Assembly: GCA_964019165.1 (NCBI GenBank)
Contig: OZ025277.1
Location: 3,707,155 to 3,771,154, forward strand
Reading direction: 5' to 3'
Source: Mastigias papua
Lineage: Eukaryota; Cnidaria; Scyphozoa; Rhizostomeae; Mastigiidae
Length of the DNA stretch: 64,000 nucleotides
The notes under the pieces were generated by a model. It was not told the origin of the DNA. It saw nothing but the letters and a program-made list of their open reading frames with translations, and searched no databases. The position numbers were made by a program, and so were the translations under genes. How positions within the stretch are numbered: position 1 is the stretch's first letter; each line of letters begins with the position of its first letter. Below are positions 13,801-24,114 of the stretch, in pieces.

Positions 13801-15630
13801 TCTTGTATCACTAAAATTTGTCCTCAGAGACATGCCACTTGAATTAGACCAGAAAATGGATAAGAAATGAATCGAGCACACCACACTACACTCCAAACGT
13901 TTTAGAAGGGTGTAGCTATGAAAAAATTCTGCCCCCACAATTTTATTTGCAAAATGGTTCCACCCAAAACCAAACCCTAAATCTGCCTACGTGCTGGAAG
14001 GTCATAAAAATGTCCTATTTGAATTAAATTTGGTATGTAATGAAGATATACCAAATTTACCTCAATTATGCCAAAAATATAAATGTCAAGAATGGATTGC
14101 TCAGCATTAAAATCATGTAGATTGATTAATATACCATGAAAACATGACACATTAAGTTCTACAAAAACTTGATATTCTTTGACTGCTATTGTTGGGATAA
14201 AAATTATGCTCAAAGCATAAAGTTCAATTTTTCTCTTCTGTACTTTTTAAAGTGCTTTCTAAGAACAAATCTTCTCCAAGTTTCTACAATTGATTGCTAA
14301 CTTAGAACCTGAAGCTGAAAAATGCAAAAAATTCCATCTCAGTTGTTTTCTGCAATTTTGCACTAAAAATAATGGGCAGACTGCAAAAAAATTGAAAAAT
14401 GACTAAATTTTGCCATGTAAATTTTCACGAATTCACTGTTGAAAAATCCACTAAATACAAAGTCGTAAATTCACTCAACTTCGACAAGCATAATTCGTCA
14501 ATTGTTTGGAACCATGACATAAATTAGCCCATTCTGGAATGCTGAAATTATGCACTTTTCAAATTTTGGTGCCATATTATATTACTTAAATCCAAAGTTT
14601 CCAAAATCCCAAATATCCACTTGTGAGAACACTGTGTTACATAGCTTCAAAAATTTGTAAAACTGTGCATCTTACAGAGCAAGTGCATTTTACATAAAAT
14701 CATATGAATTTGGAAATGCTAAGCTCTCTTCATTTGGAAGATTTTCTGAATATCCAAACTAGTAGGGAAAATGTACTCTTGCAAATGTCTCTACTCATTT
14801 ACCTTTTACCTAGGAGGGATTTGCTTTTTAGACTTATCTAAAAACACAAATCCCTCCTCCGTAAAAAGTGAATGAGTCGCAAAATTTCAAAGAGTTAAAA
14901 ATATCACTTTTAGAACTAACTGTAGTATCCACTTTTACCGATGTTAGACTTCTTAATACCATTATTATGAAATGACCATTGAACCAAGTTTAGGCTAAGG
15001 CTAACCAACAATTTGATCCTTTATATACCAGTGAACACGTTTTCCTCATACATTACTGAAGTCACTTGTGACAGTACATTTATGAAAAAGCACTGTGAAG
15101 CTACATCAGTCAAAATGAACTCATGAATGACTTAGGTACATTAACACGATCAAGCTACACATTTGGCAATGAAGCATTTGCATTTATTACATGGTAACCG
15201 TACACTTTGATATAATATGTAAACTGTGAGGCACTGGAAGAGTATGTATTTAGCAACAAATAATGTAACAGAATCGGAAAAAGAGGATCAATTTACCACT
15301 TTGCAATATGTCTGTTTCAGCCAGAGCTTCAGCGCCATTCTGGAATCAAGGGGTCACATGTACAGAAATCCTGAGTTTGTTGCACGCCGGAATATTTTAA
15401 AAAGAAAGTAGAAGTTGTGCATGGAATTAAGTGTGTATAGAGTATACTGGCGTAAATAGTCTGAACATATGGAGCAGGTCTGTGGCGTAAAAAAGTAAAC
15501 GATTCCACATACACTTCAGCGCGCTTAAAACTTCAAAATCTGCCATTATCTTAGTCACTTTTTAAATTTCCCGCAATAGCCTCTTTCCCGGTTCTAGCCT
15601 CTCTCCTCCCATCACTTAGGTTTCTACATT
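10867..15630. other. non-coding stretch upstream of the SMIM15-like gene
   Basis: No convincing gene. ORFs at 11,891-12,091, 13,176-13,421 and 13,605-14,213 (minus) were read and rejected. Visible structure is limited to a GTCCGTTACGGAC palindrome near 11,500 and a hairpin at 14,790-14,880. The roughly 60 bases just before 15,631 are pyrimidine-rich and may be the 5' leader or core promoter of the next gene; no TATA box is evident. Confidence 0.4.
14790..14880. repeat. short hairpin
   Basis: CTAGGAGGGATTTG and CAAATCCCTCCTCCG are complementary around a loop of about 30 bases, with the pairing extended outward by TCATTTACCTTTTA and TAAAAAGTGAATGA. It is a likely remnant of a small foldback element. 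Confidence 0.55.
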
Positions 15631-18481
15631 ATGGCGGATGAAACATGGAGGGAGTACTTCGAGCGGCTGGCTCTAGGCTTGGTGGACTATGCTGCTCATA
15701 ATCCAAAAGAGTTTCTTATGTACTGTAAGTAGTACTTGAGTATTGGATAATAGTATTATTGATTTATGAGCACAGGTGGAAGAAATGTCATTTCATTTCT
15801 AAGTTTTGAAGTGACCATTGGACTTTAGCAGCAGATTGCCCCTTTGAGGAAAGGGCACTTCAGCCCGAGATATCGGGTGTACAGCGGAAAATTCCAGGTG
15901 TGCAGCATGCAGATTCACCTAATGTTAACTTCGTGTGTGCAGTTTGAATTTGATCATTTGGCATCGTGCTAAATGGTATCCAGTTGCCATGTCTCCCGCA
16001 TTCGGCTGCGCTGGCTGGAGACTCCAGCATTTCAATACGATCTCCCGACGACCCCCAGCAATGGCAAAATGTTTTAAAATCTCCAGCATTTATATCGTTT
16101 TGAAAAAACATCTAGAAAGCGTCTATCTGAAAAGATACTGGAACTGAGCAATTCACAATGTTTGTTCTTCATTAGTCCATTATTCTAAACTATTCATTCT
16201 TAGAACCATTGCTTTTCATGGTTCTGATATACGATGTTGTTTTTTACAGTGTATTAATGGTTTCCATAGTAACTGTCCAGCAGTGATGGCATCAGTCCCA
16301 ACACCACCCCCTTAGCTCTGCCACATGGCCACACCCATTTACCCAGCATTTTTGATAGCCAAAACTTGGCAACTTTGGTATCTCTTGATATAAGTATTTG
16401 GGCCATCAAGGTCAAGGTTCTAATTCAACTTCCCTGTTCTTGTTCAATCCAATGAAAACTCTTTTAGAATTCCATTTTTCATCTGTCTGGGAAGCAAGAT
16501 TTTCAAATGTTTACCTTGGGCCACATTGAAGTTGTCAAATACTGACAGGTGATAGAGATAAAATTTAAGAGCATGGTTGCCATTTTCTTGATAAAACAAT
16601 TAGTAAAAGTTGAACTATTTTAGAATATTGTTATTGTTTGTAGCAGGCTAATGACTAAAATCTTCTTTTCATCTCTGTTTCAATTTTCAATGTGGATTTT
16701 CCTGAACATCCCATGGTGCGCTATACTATTCAGTTGAATAGTTGTCTCGGATATGCTTTTTTAGCTATTCTAGATAGTAAAATTTTGAACTTTTTCATTT
16801 CACCTGACTCAGTTTGGCTGGCCCTCTTATGTCACTAAGCAATGTCATCAGCTTCCATGTTGTAATCTTGCAGTGTTGTCCTTTTTGAAGAGTCACTGAG
16901 TGACTCAGCTGAGCCTAATTGCCATTTAAAAAAAGGAAAGACATCAGGTTCTTGAATCAAGGGACTCAGCAATACTTTCATTAGTAATTGACCACAACCA
17001 GATTTCACTAGTTCATATCTAGATATGCCCTTTTTGTCAAGTGTGCTGCACCAGTTACTTGAGGAAATTTCAGGTGTTAAGCTGCCATGCTTTCCATATG
17101 GATTAGCGTGCAAGCTGCAACCATATCCTAGTTAGTATTTGTTAGGCTCTTGAGGTACATGCACAGAATCTAATTTGACTTTGTATCTAGGATGTTTCAG
17201 CTATTATGATGAAACTCATATACATCCTCACAGCTTTTGGTTGCCTCCTTTCGACATCTTAGGAAACTATTGAGACAAAGTCATAACATAATTTGCCTAG
17301 CAATTATAGGAAGTGGTATATTATTTCCAAAGACCCCCTTTTCATTGGGAAAGTCATATTTGTGATCAGCAAAACTCATCATGACAATTGTTTATCAGTG
17401 CCCCAGAAGGTAGGTATATGGTATCAAGTGTGAGTATAGAAGGACTAGATATTTACAGATTAAGGACTTGTCATTGTTTATTTAGTAAAGAGCATTACCT
17501 TTTATATTGTTCATGTCAAATAAAGTTAGTATAATAGGTTGGTAGTAATTTCAGCACTTGTGACATTTAAAGTGAAAAAACTGTGGAAATTAGAAGATGA
17601 TCCATGTTATGGGGGAGAGGTTAGGACATGTAAGTTCACCTGGGGACTTTGTATACAGTTGACATAGAATGCAGTTGAATTTCTTCTGAGATGATTATGA
17701 ACCTCCCTGTTATGTTCAATCTTGCCTCCACCTGACTAATGCTAATATTGTGTACACTTATTCATGTTTTTTTGTCAGTAAAATTTTGCAGATGTGTGAA
17801 TGGGGTCAATGTTGTAATGCACAAGTGTGCAGCCACAGGCAGTGAAATGCCAAAAGACCTTTGAGTGGGGAGTATATCAGAAGAACTTTACCAACAGGTT
17901 TGAACAAGGAAAAACAACGTAATTGCCAACAAGCCATTATCATTATGCTGGCCACTGGCATATCCCCATTGGTGTCTCTAGGGAGAGATTGAATCTTTAT
18001 TGAGGAAAGAAATATATATAGCTGTAAGAGCTCCTTCATATTCCCAAGGTCTCTACCAAATTGTGGAATCGATCATTTGTACCTCTGGCTTCAACTCTAT
18101 ATTTGAGATTATTTCAATATATTTTGAAATATTTTGTCGCCTAACTGTATAGCTATAGTTAACAAGACAGTATATGATAAACTGATAGTATAGGAAAGTC
18201 ATATACCATTGATGAGCATTAAAACTTATATTTAATCATTGTTTATACATATTCTTTTATAATTTGAAATCTCAGTCAGTGATTAAATAGATGACACATG
18301 CAAATAATCACTCTTTTTTATGCTTTAATGCAAACACCTGTGATTACATACATTTAAAAGTATCTTTCTCATTTTGTTCTAGTTTTCATTGCAATTACTC
18401 CAATAATGATTTGCAGTGCTGTTCTAGCCTATTTAATGATAAAGGAATTGGATCAAAGAGAAAATGAGAAAAAGAAAAAAG
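15631..18481 (+). CDS. SMIM15: SMIM15-like small integral membrane protein (two exons seen, 3' end not found)
   Basis: Exon 1 is 15,631-15,724 (ATG in AAcATTATGG context, donor GTAAGT). Exon 2 is 18,383-18,481 (acceptor TTCTAG). They join in phase to give 64 full codons: a start with TWREYFERLA, then DYAAHNPKEFL, a hydrophobic segment FFIAITPIMICSAVLAYLMI, then KELDQRENEKKKK. SMIM15 is a conserved single-pass protein of about 74 residues with the same order: a WAEY-type N-terminus, AAKDP..FL, one membrane helix containing a TP motif, and a charged KE..REKEQKKK tail. Its biochemical role is not established. The family's last 10-15 basic residues are missing. Either a third exon follows the weak GTGTGA donor at 18,482, or translation reads on to a stop at 18,555, adding a tail unlike the family. 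The intron is 2.66 kb. Confidence 0.8.
15725..18382 (+). other. intron 1 of the SMIM15-like gene
   Basis: Bounded by GTAAGT and TTCTAG. It holds a dispersed repeat at about 17,830-17,965 and otherwise AT-rich sequence with no recognised element. ORFs inside it (15,860-16,147 and 16,835-17,113) are not supported as genes. Confidence 0.7.
17830..17965 (+). repeat. dispersed repeat, copy 1
   Basis: The block with AAAGACCTTTGAGTGGGGA, GTTTGAACAAGG and AATTGCCAACAAGCCAT has a diverged copy at 30,610-30,760 (AAGGACTTTTGAGTTGGGGA, ATGAACAAGG, AATTACCAATAAGCCAT) in the same orientation. The family is unknown. Confidence 0.6.
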
Positions 18482-18659
18482 GTGTGATTGCATTTTACCA
18501 GCCAGTTGCTCCCCTTATCCATGGGAAATATACTGTAATAACAGTTACTGTGTAACATTATAGATAGAGTAGAATGACAATATGAAGTGAATCTCACTGG
18601 TCATTTTTAGTTTCATCCATTTAGGTAACAATCTGTTTTGCATAATTCAAACCAGTGCC

Positions 18660-18803
18660 TTTAAGTTCAAGTTTTGACTGATATATATACACAAATGCCA
18701 GGATATATATGTATAAATATATTTATACATATATATATATATATATTTATACATATATATCCTGGCATTTGTGTATATATATCAGTCAAAACTTGAACTT
18801 AAA
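18660..18803. mobile_element. near-perfect palindrome (foldback element)
   Basis: Two arms of about 65 bases, starting TTTAAGTTCAAGTTTTGACT and ending with its complement at 18,803, flank a short TA-rich centre. Each arm includes CAAATGCCAGG and its complement CCTGGCATTTG. A TA tract follows at 18,822-18,876, so this repeats the hairpin-next-to-TA arrangement seen at 6.5 kb. Confidence 0.75.
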
Positions 18804-18820
18804 GATATATATATTTAAAG

Positions 18821-18821
<1 letters not shown>

Positions 18822-18876
<55 letters not shown>
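18822..18876. repeat. TA dinucleotide microsatellite
   Basis: A pure TA tract of about 55 bases between the palindrome and the hammerhead-like motif. Confidence 0.95.
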
Positions 18877-18880
<4 letters not shown>

Positions 18881-18886
18881 AAACCA

Positions 18887-18940
18887 CAAATATACTATCC
18901 TTTAAGTAAACGTTTCGATTAGAATCTTCATCAGTATTAA
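18887..18940 (-). ncRNA. hammerhead-like ribozyme motif (possible Penelope-like element terminus)
   Basis: On the minus strand CTGATGA (18,934-18,928) is followed by a short GATT/AATC stem and GAAAC (18,916-18,912). A loop follows, then GTA at 18,895-18,893 and TATT. This fits the hammerhead order: catalytic core, stem II, GAAA, a two-pair stem III (AC with GU), cleavage after GUA, and a four-pair stem I (UAUU with AAUA). One extra A sits between the core GA and stem II, and the stems are very short. Hammerheads with tiny stem III are known in Penelope-like retroelements. No Penelope reverse transcriptase is visible nearby. Confidence 0.35.
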
Positions 18941-20151
18941 ACTTACAATGACATTGGGCCTGCTTAAATTACCTACATAACAATGGGGTCACAATTGATA
19001 TTACCTATGGGGGACCTACTTATTAACACCTCATGATATATTAAGAATCCATTATATGGGGAGGGCCGAGAGTGCTCAATACTAGCGTAGAACCATAGAG
19101 TATGCAAAATCAAACCCACAATGTAGCTACTTAAAGTTTCGTGTTTCCACTCTATTTGTGTATGTTTGTCAGTATCATAAAGCTGGTTGTTGTTACTTAA
19201 CTGAATAGCATGGTGTTCTCTTTTCTGAATATAGCTACACGGCAATCAAATTTGGCCAAAACGAGAAGAAAAGTTGTAAAGAGAGACTGACATTGAGCTT
19301 GAGTTCATTCCTTGTATGTCAAAGGGAAACAGCAATGATGCACATCCTATATCTGTAATCCACATACCAATCTACAATTCAGAAACGAAATAAACACACG
19401 CTGATATCAGATTTTCTGCTCAGGACAGACAAGTTGTGAAATTAGTAATCGCATTATTTCATTGACAGATAAAAAGCAAATCTTACAGAGATTCTGTACG
19501 CAGAAGCCTAAGTTTTTTTTTAATTCCCTGTGTCATCTTGGATATTTTATCAGATTTTCCATGGAGATGGGCTTCATCACACTGGCAATTTTGTTATGTA
19601 AACTTGCTAGACCAATTGAATTCTGATTTTCATATACGTGGTCATCTTTCTGTTTTTAGTTCACCTATGGTTTTTAGTTTAGAAGATCTACAAAAGCTTT
19701 GTTCACATGACAGAGACGATCCCATATTTGATCCACCTTTGTTCGCACGAAGAAGGTTCGTGCGAACATCTCCCAGGGTCAAACATTAGGCATGCATAGT
19801 TCACCTGGTCGCAGATATTTCGTGTGATAGGTCGACTGTCTGTTTACTACCCCTATTAAAAACTATTTTAACAGTTGAGCTTCTCTTTGAAAAGAGAATA
19901 TCATTTAAATGGTAAAAATAGGTTGAGAAAGATGTTATTCAAAATCATTGTACTGTGTACTACGCATGTGGCTACAAAGCTGACTTACGTTCAACTGATG
20001 GTCATGTTGGTGCCCGATGTTACGTATCCATCCTGGGCTGGACCGCGGTAATTCTAACTTTTGGAAAATATGACGATTTAATATGAAGTGGAAAGCTACG
20101 GGAAACCACCTCTATGGATTGTCACAGGATATGTCACAAAGTAGTATGATT
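18941..20151. other. non-coding stretch
   Basis: A minus ORF at 18,973-19,245 lies directly upstream of the hammerhead-like motif on the same strand but matches no domain I know. A perfect 11-bp hairpin (GTTCGCACGAA and its complement) lies at about 19,740-19,766. No gene is supported. Confidence 0.4.
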
Positions 20152-20732
20152 CAGGCACGCCGGAGCCGGGGGGGCTGCAGCCCCCCCCCCCACTTTTTTG
20201 CTCATGTATGATGTCAAGATTGAGGCATTCGACCCAAATTGAAAGTATATTCCTTTATCCGTGTTAAAGTTCACTCACCTGTAAAAAGTACCAGTGCCGG
20301 AGTCATCAGGACCTGTTGGAGGTAAATAACCCAAGTTTTTCAAAAGGTGGTGCTATAGACTGGTCCAAAAGTCTCATAAACATGGAAAGTCAGGGAAGGG
20401 GTCTGTGTTCTTGGTCGCCTAGCGTTTAACATGATCTCGTTGCTCTGAAAACATGTGTCGCTATCATTTTACCTCTATCAACAACCTTCATAGAGTTGCA
20501 AAGAGGTCTATTGAATTTTCTCACCAACATTTCTATGATTTTATCTGCCGTTTTCTACCCAGACAGGATGCAAAACTATATCCAAACAGGGCGTTTCCCA
20601 CTGAATTATAGGGTGTGGATTGCAAAATTTTTCAGATGCTCCGCCCCTGACCCCATTTTTCTGTCCTACCATACGGACTTGCACCTCATCCCCAGCCCCC
20701 CCCCCCACTCAAAATATGCTCCGGCGTCCCTG
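20152..20732. mobile_element. hAT-like MITE with CAGG...GCCGGAGC ends
   Basis: The left end reads CAGGCACGCCGGAGC and the right end (minus strand) CAGGGACGCCGGAGC; both lead into runs of G or C. TGATT is present immediately outside both ends (20,147-20,151 and 20,733-20,737). CAGG-type termini resemble hAT elements, although hAT duplications are normally 8 bp, so the superfamily is uncertain. It carries no transposase. Confidence 0.65.
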
Positions 20733-20752
20733 TGATTTGCTGTCAACTTTGA

Positions 20753-20800
20753 CGATGCCAAACACAGATTAAAACAAAAGAATAAACAACATTCGGCAAG
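20753..20800 (+). repeat. dispersed direct repeat, copy 1
   Basis: GACGATGCCAAACACAG followed by TTAAAACAAAAGAATAAAC recurs at 21,117-21,160 with few changes, about 360 bases downstream in the same orientation. Confidence 0.6.
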
Positions 20801-22625
20801 ACGGAATGCATTTTCGCTCAGGTTAAATAGAAGAGCGACTCAACGTTTCTTCGGGTCCGTTATATACATCCACCGCTTCGAAATACAAACAAAGTTTCTT
20901 TACACATAAGTCGAAATTTTCACCAATGTGAAAAGTGTTAACGATGAACGACTATTTTTCTCAGGATCATCATCCATTACTACCTCCTCACCTTGTCTTG
21001 CCATCTCAATTCAATAACCAAAAAGATCTTATTTGGAACATGCGTAAATAAACAGCAACATTGAATAAACAGCTACATTGACTCGATGATCTCGGTAGGA
21101 CCTCCAGAAATCTCTGTGACGATGCCAAACAGAGTAAAACAAAAGAATAGACAATTTTTCTGTATACACACTATATGCACATCGCAAATCAAAATTTAGC
21201 ATCTTAACTGTATTTTCTATGAACTCTCTCTAATCTCTACAAACCTCTCTTCATAACTAAAACTAAATCACTCTCCCTACAATTGTTAATCACACCACTC
21301 GTTCCAGATCTCTATTACACGTCGTAACTACTCACACTCCTTCACACAGTTCATGCAGAAAGAATAACGGAGCTCTGCGTTTCTAAGGCGTTGCTATTCA
21401 CAAAAATGCCATTCTTCATCACTCTATCACGAACGAACTTCAACAGATAGTCGCATAAAAAAGCATGAAAATCCGAGTTGACAGCAGTCTGGAAAATTAG
21501 CTGACTGCAGCAAGTTAAGTTGCTTGGCATGAAGAGCAGTGGGGAAAGAAATTTTCCCGATGAATGTTCCATCAAACAGCTCGGGGGCCGCCAGTCTACT
21601 GTTAGAAGACCTCCTAGAACAAGATTTCACTACAGCAATTAAGCTGATAAACACCCCCAAAACATTGTGGTTTAGGGGGTATTTCTCCAAAAGACACTAT
21701 CGCTCGTTCTTTTAAACATCTAAAAGCCACCAAGTATGGGTAAAGACATGTCAGTTACGATGGGTACAGCCTCGATTCACTGTGCATGTCAAAACCACGT
21801 GATTGATCTGGAAGGAGCCCCCATTTGATCCGTATCGAAGGTTCTCAATATATCCAAAGGACAAAATGGCAGAGAAATAGCATGCAAACCTTGGCCACTT
21901 GAAGTCAACGAATACACAGCTTTGCCCCACAGACATATCAGCAAATCATTGCCAAACATTGATTCTAGTATCACACAGTTAATGATAGCTATGATAAGTA
22001 ATAATGGTGGTACAGCAACTGCTGAGGCATAGTAAAGACTATTTCTATGGTAAAGACCCATTTAATTTGATTTGATGATCTATAGGTACTGTGATCTAAT
22101 TTCTTGTACTATACCATGCTACTGCTTGAAAGTATGCTTTAGTTGGGTAATTACGGTAATTTTTCTAAAACTTCTCTGGTGGTGTTAAACTTTTACACGC
22201 GATTGCGCTACAGATGTATTTATTTTAATAAGAAGCTAATAATTCAGGGGAACATATGCTTGAGCTCCTTATAGCAACATGTAGTTTGTTTCTGATAAGA
22301 GTTTCGTATCAGTTCAAAGAGTAGGTAGCAATCTTGCTTCAGCAGCTGAGGACTTCAGATGAACCCAAGGGATGTTTAGGACTTGAGATGAACTCAAGGG
22401 ATGTTTAAGGAAAAGGCCTATTGCATGTGTGTTGAAAATGTAGCATGTTGCCTTGCTGAAGTAACAGTTTCAGTTATGGGAAACCAAAATGAATATAATG
22501 GCTTCTTTAACCTAGCCAAAATGAGAGACGGACTGAAGCTCATGGCAGTTAAAATGATTTACGACATGTCAATAGACTGTTGCAAACAAAATAATTCACA
22601 CCAGCATAGCCGCAAAATTTTTATG
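20801..22625. other. non-coding stretch with the second copy of a short direct repeat
   Basis: Apart from the repeat copy at about 21,117-21,160, I see no gene. The minus ORFs between 21,351 and 22,061 lack recognisable domains and overlap one another in different frames. Confidence 0.4.
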
Positions 22626-22753
22626 AGATCTATTTTCTCTCAACCTAATTGGCCAATCATCATGCAAGATTCTCACCGGACATGCAGTCCACAGCTGCAT
22701 TTAGGCCTAGTTTTCATGCTGATTGGTTCAGCTAGGTTGGGAGAAAACAGACC
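22626..22753. mobile_element. small inverted-repeat element
   Basis: TTTTCTCTCAACCTAATTGG and CCAATCATCATG on the left are mirrored on the right by CATGCTGATTGG and CTAGGTTGGGAGAAAAC. The arms are about 38 bases and the whole element about 128 bases. It carries no coding sequence; the overlapping ORF at 22,401-22,760 is therefore unlikely to be a gene. Confidence 0.6.
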
Positions 22754-22929
22754 TAATTAGAAGTTTCAAACATTTGGCAGCTATGCTATTCACACCTCAA
22801 AAGTGAATATTTCTCGAATAAGATTGCACACATAAGTTGAAATGTGTAGTGATATTTGCGGACCATCAACCAGGTTATAAATATAAATTCCAACTGTCTT
22901 CCCTACCTTGTGTGTTGGGACTATTCGAG

Positions 22930-23660
22930 AAACTACTCATGAAGAATAATATATCACTTCAAGCTGGCTTTCAGTTATTACATTCTTTGATCACATTTCT
23001 CATGTCAAACATAAACGATTGACATCTGAACATCTACGGGACAAATATACATGTCTAATGTTTGATGATCTTAAAAAGGCTTTTGATACCAACAACTATC
23101 AAATGTCACAGAAACACTGCAAAAGTACGCTATTACCGTAATTAGCTTTAACCGGCTTACTTCCTATTTGTATTACTGAAGACAAGCTTGTATGGTAAAT
23201 GCTTCTGTTTCTGATGAAAGTCGTATAAATTTGTTGGGCCTTCAAGGCTCTTGTCTTCGTCCACCATTGTTTCTCATGCTATAAATGACTTGCCGTAATC
23301 GGTGCTAGAAGGGGCACTCAATCATACTTGCAATTGACAGAACTGCTTCCCTTTTCATCTACAAACCCTACTGAACAGTAGAACGAGCTAAACTGTGAGC
23401 TAAGCAAGCCAGAAGAATGAATGGCTGGCAACTTAACTTTATCGGATATTTTCAAATCACAGACTCTTGTAGTTGGGTCATCTCCTATTATTTGCAAAGT
23501 CGAGAAACAACCTGATCTCTAGCCATCTTTTATTTTAGATAACTTACCCATCGAGAATGTGAAGGATGTCGAATACTCATCTTAAGTAAGATAAACATTT
23601 GCTGGAAACTAGGACAAAAATTACAAGTACTCCCAAACGACTTTGTAAGCTTTCAATACT
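22930..23660 (+). pseudogene. decayed LINE reverse transcriptase
   Basis: The plus-strand translation in broken frames shows, in order, LQAGF (near 22,960), DDLKKAFDT (near 23,065), GLQGSCLRPPLFLM (near 23,235-23,280, corresponding to GVPQGS.LGPLLF), and downstream NGWQLNF and PSFILDNLPIEN, typical of the reverse transcriptase C-terminal half. Stops and frameshifts interrupt it throughout. The active-site ADD box is not recognisable. It is a non-LTR retrotransposon relic, not a functional gene. Confidence 0.7.
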
Positions 23661-23823
23661 TACTGTTATGTACATAACCATGACTGGGCCGCATCTATGT
23701 TGCTGAAGCTCTATGTGGGTTTCATTCAATGATGCCCACATTAAAATACTCCCTGAGCCCCTCAGCGCAGCTATCCTGTCCCCTTGAAAGCTATAATGAA
23801 GCTATGTACAGTAGAACACAACC

Positions 23824-24114
23824 AGGGTTCTCAGGAGCCTGGAAAACAAGGAAAGTCAAGGAATTAAACTTGAGGTCAGGGCAGACCTGGAAAAGTCAGG
23901 GAATTTTTATATCAATTTGACTTTTCCAGGAATTTTAAACGCTCTCATTGTTTTTGCTCCTTCTTTGTCTGAAATCATACCAAGCAATTTCCTTACCCAT
24001 CGAGAACTGCTGAGAAAAATGTGAAAAGTCAGAGAGTTTTGACAAACTTAGCCTGGAAAACCTGGAAAAATCAGGGAATTTTTGTGAAAGGAGCCCTGAG
24101 AATACTGACAACTC
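23824..24114. mobile_element. foldback-like element built of CCTGGAAAAGTCAGGGAATT motifs
   Basis: Weak terminal inverted repeats (GTTCTCAGGAGCC on the left; ATTCTCAGGGCTCC on the minus strand at the right) enclose four or more direct and inverted copies of a CCTGGAAAA...TCAGGGAATTTT motif. It is non-coding. The internal minus ORF at 23,935-24,192 is an artefact of these repeats. Confidence 0.55.

Noticed and set aside
18973..19245. 90-codon minus ORF upstream of the hammerhead-like motif as a Penelope GIY-YIG remnant
   Set aside because: No GIY-YIG or reverse transcriptase motif is visible, so the link is unsupported.
19466..19640. Candidate third exon of the SMIM15-like gene after TTGACAG
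   Set aside because: In phase, but it encodes a tail unrelated to the short basic C-terminus of the family.
20770..21160. Basic AAAACAAAAGAATA stretches as SMIM15 tail exons
   Set aside because: The same sequence occurs twice as part of a direct repeat, which points to repeat DNA; one copy hits a stop at once.
22401..22760. 119-codon plus-strand ORF
   Set aside because: Its 3' third is a MITE hairpin and the remainder has no recognisable domain.
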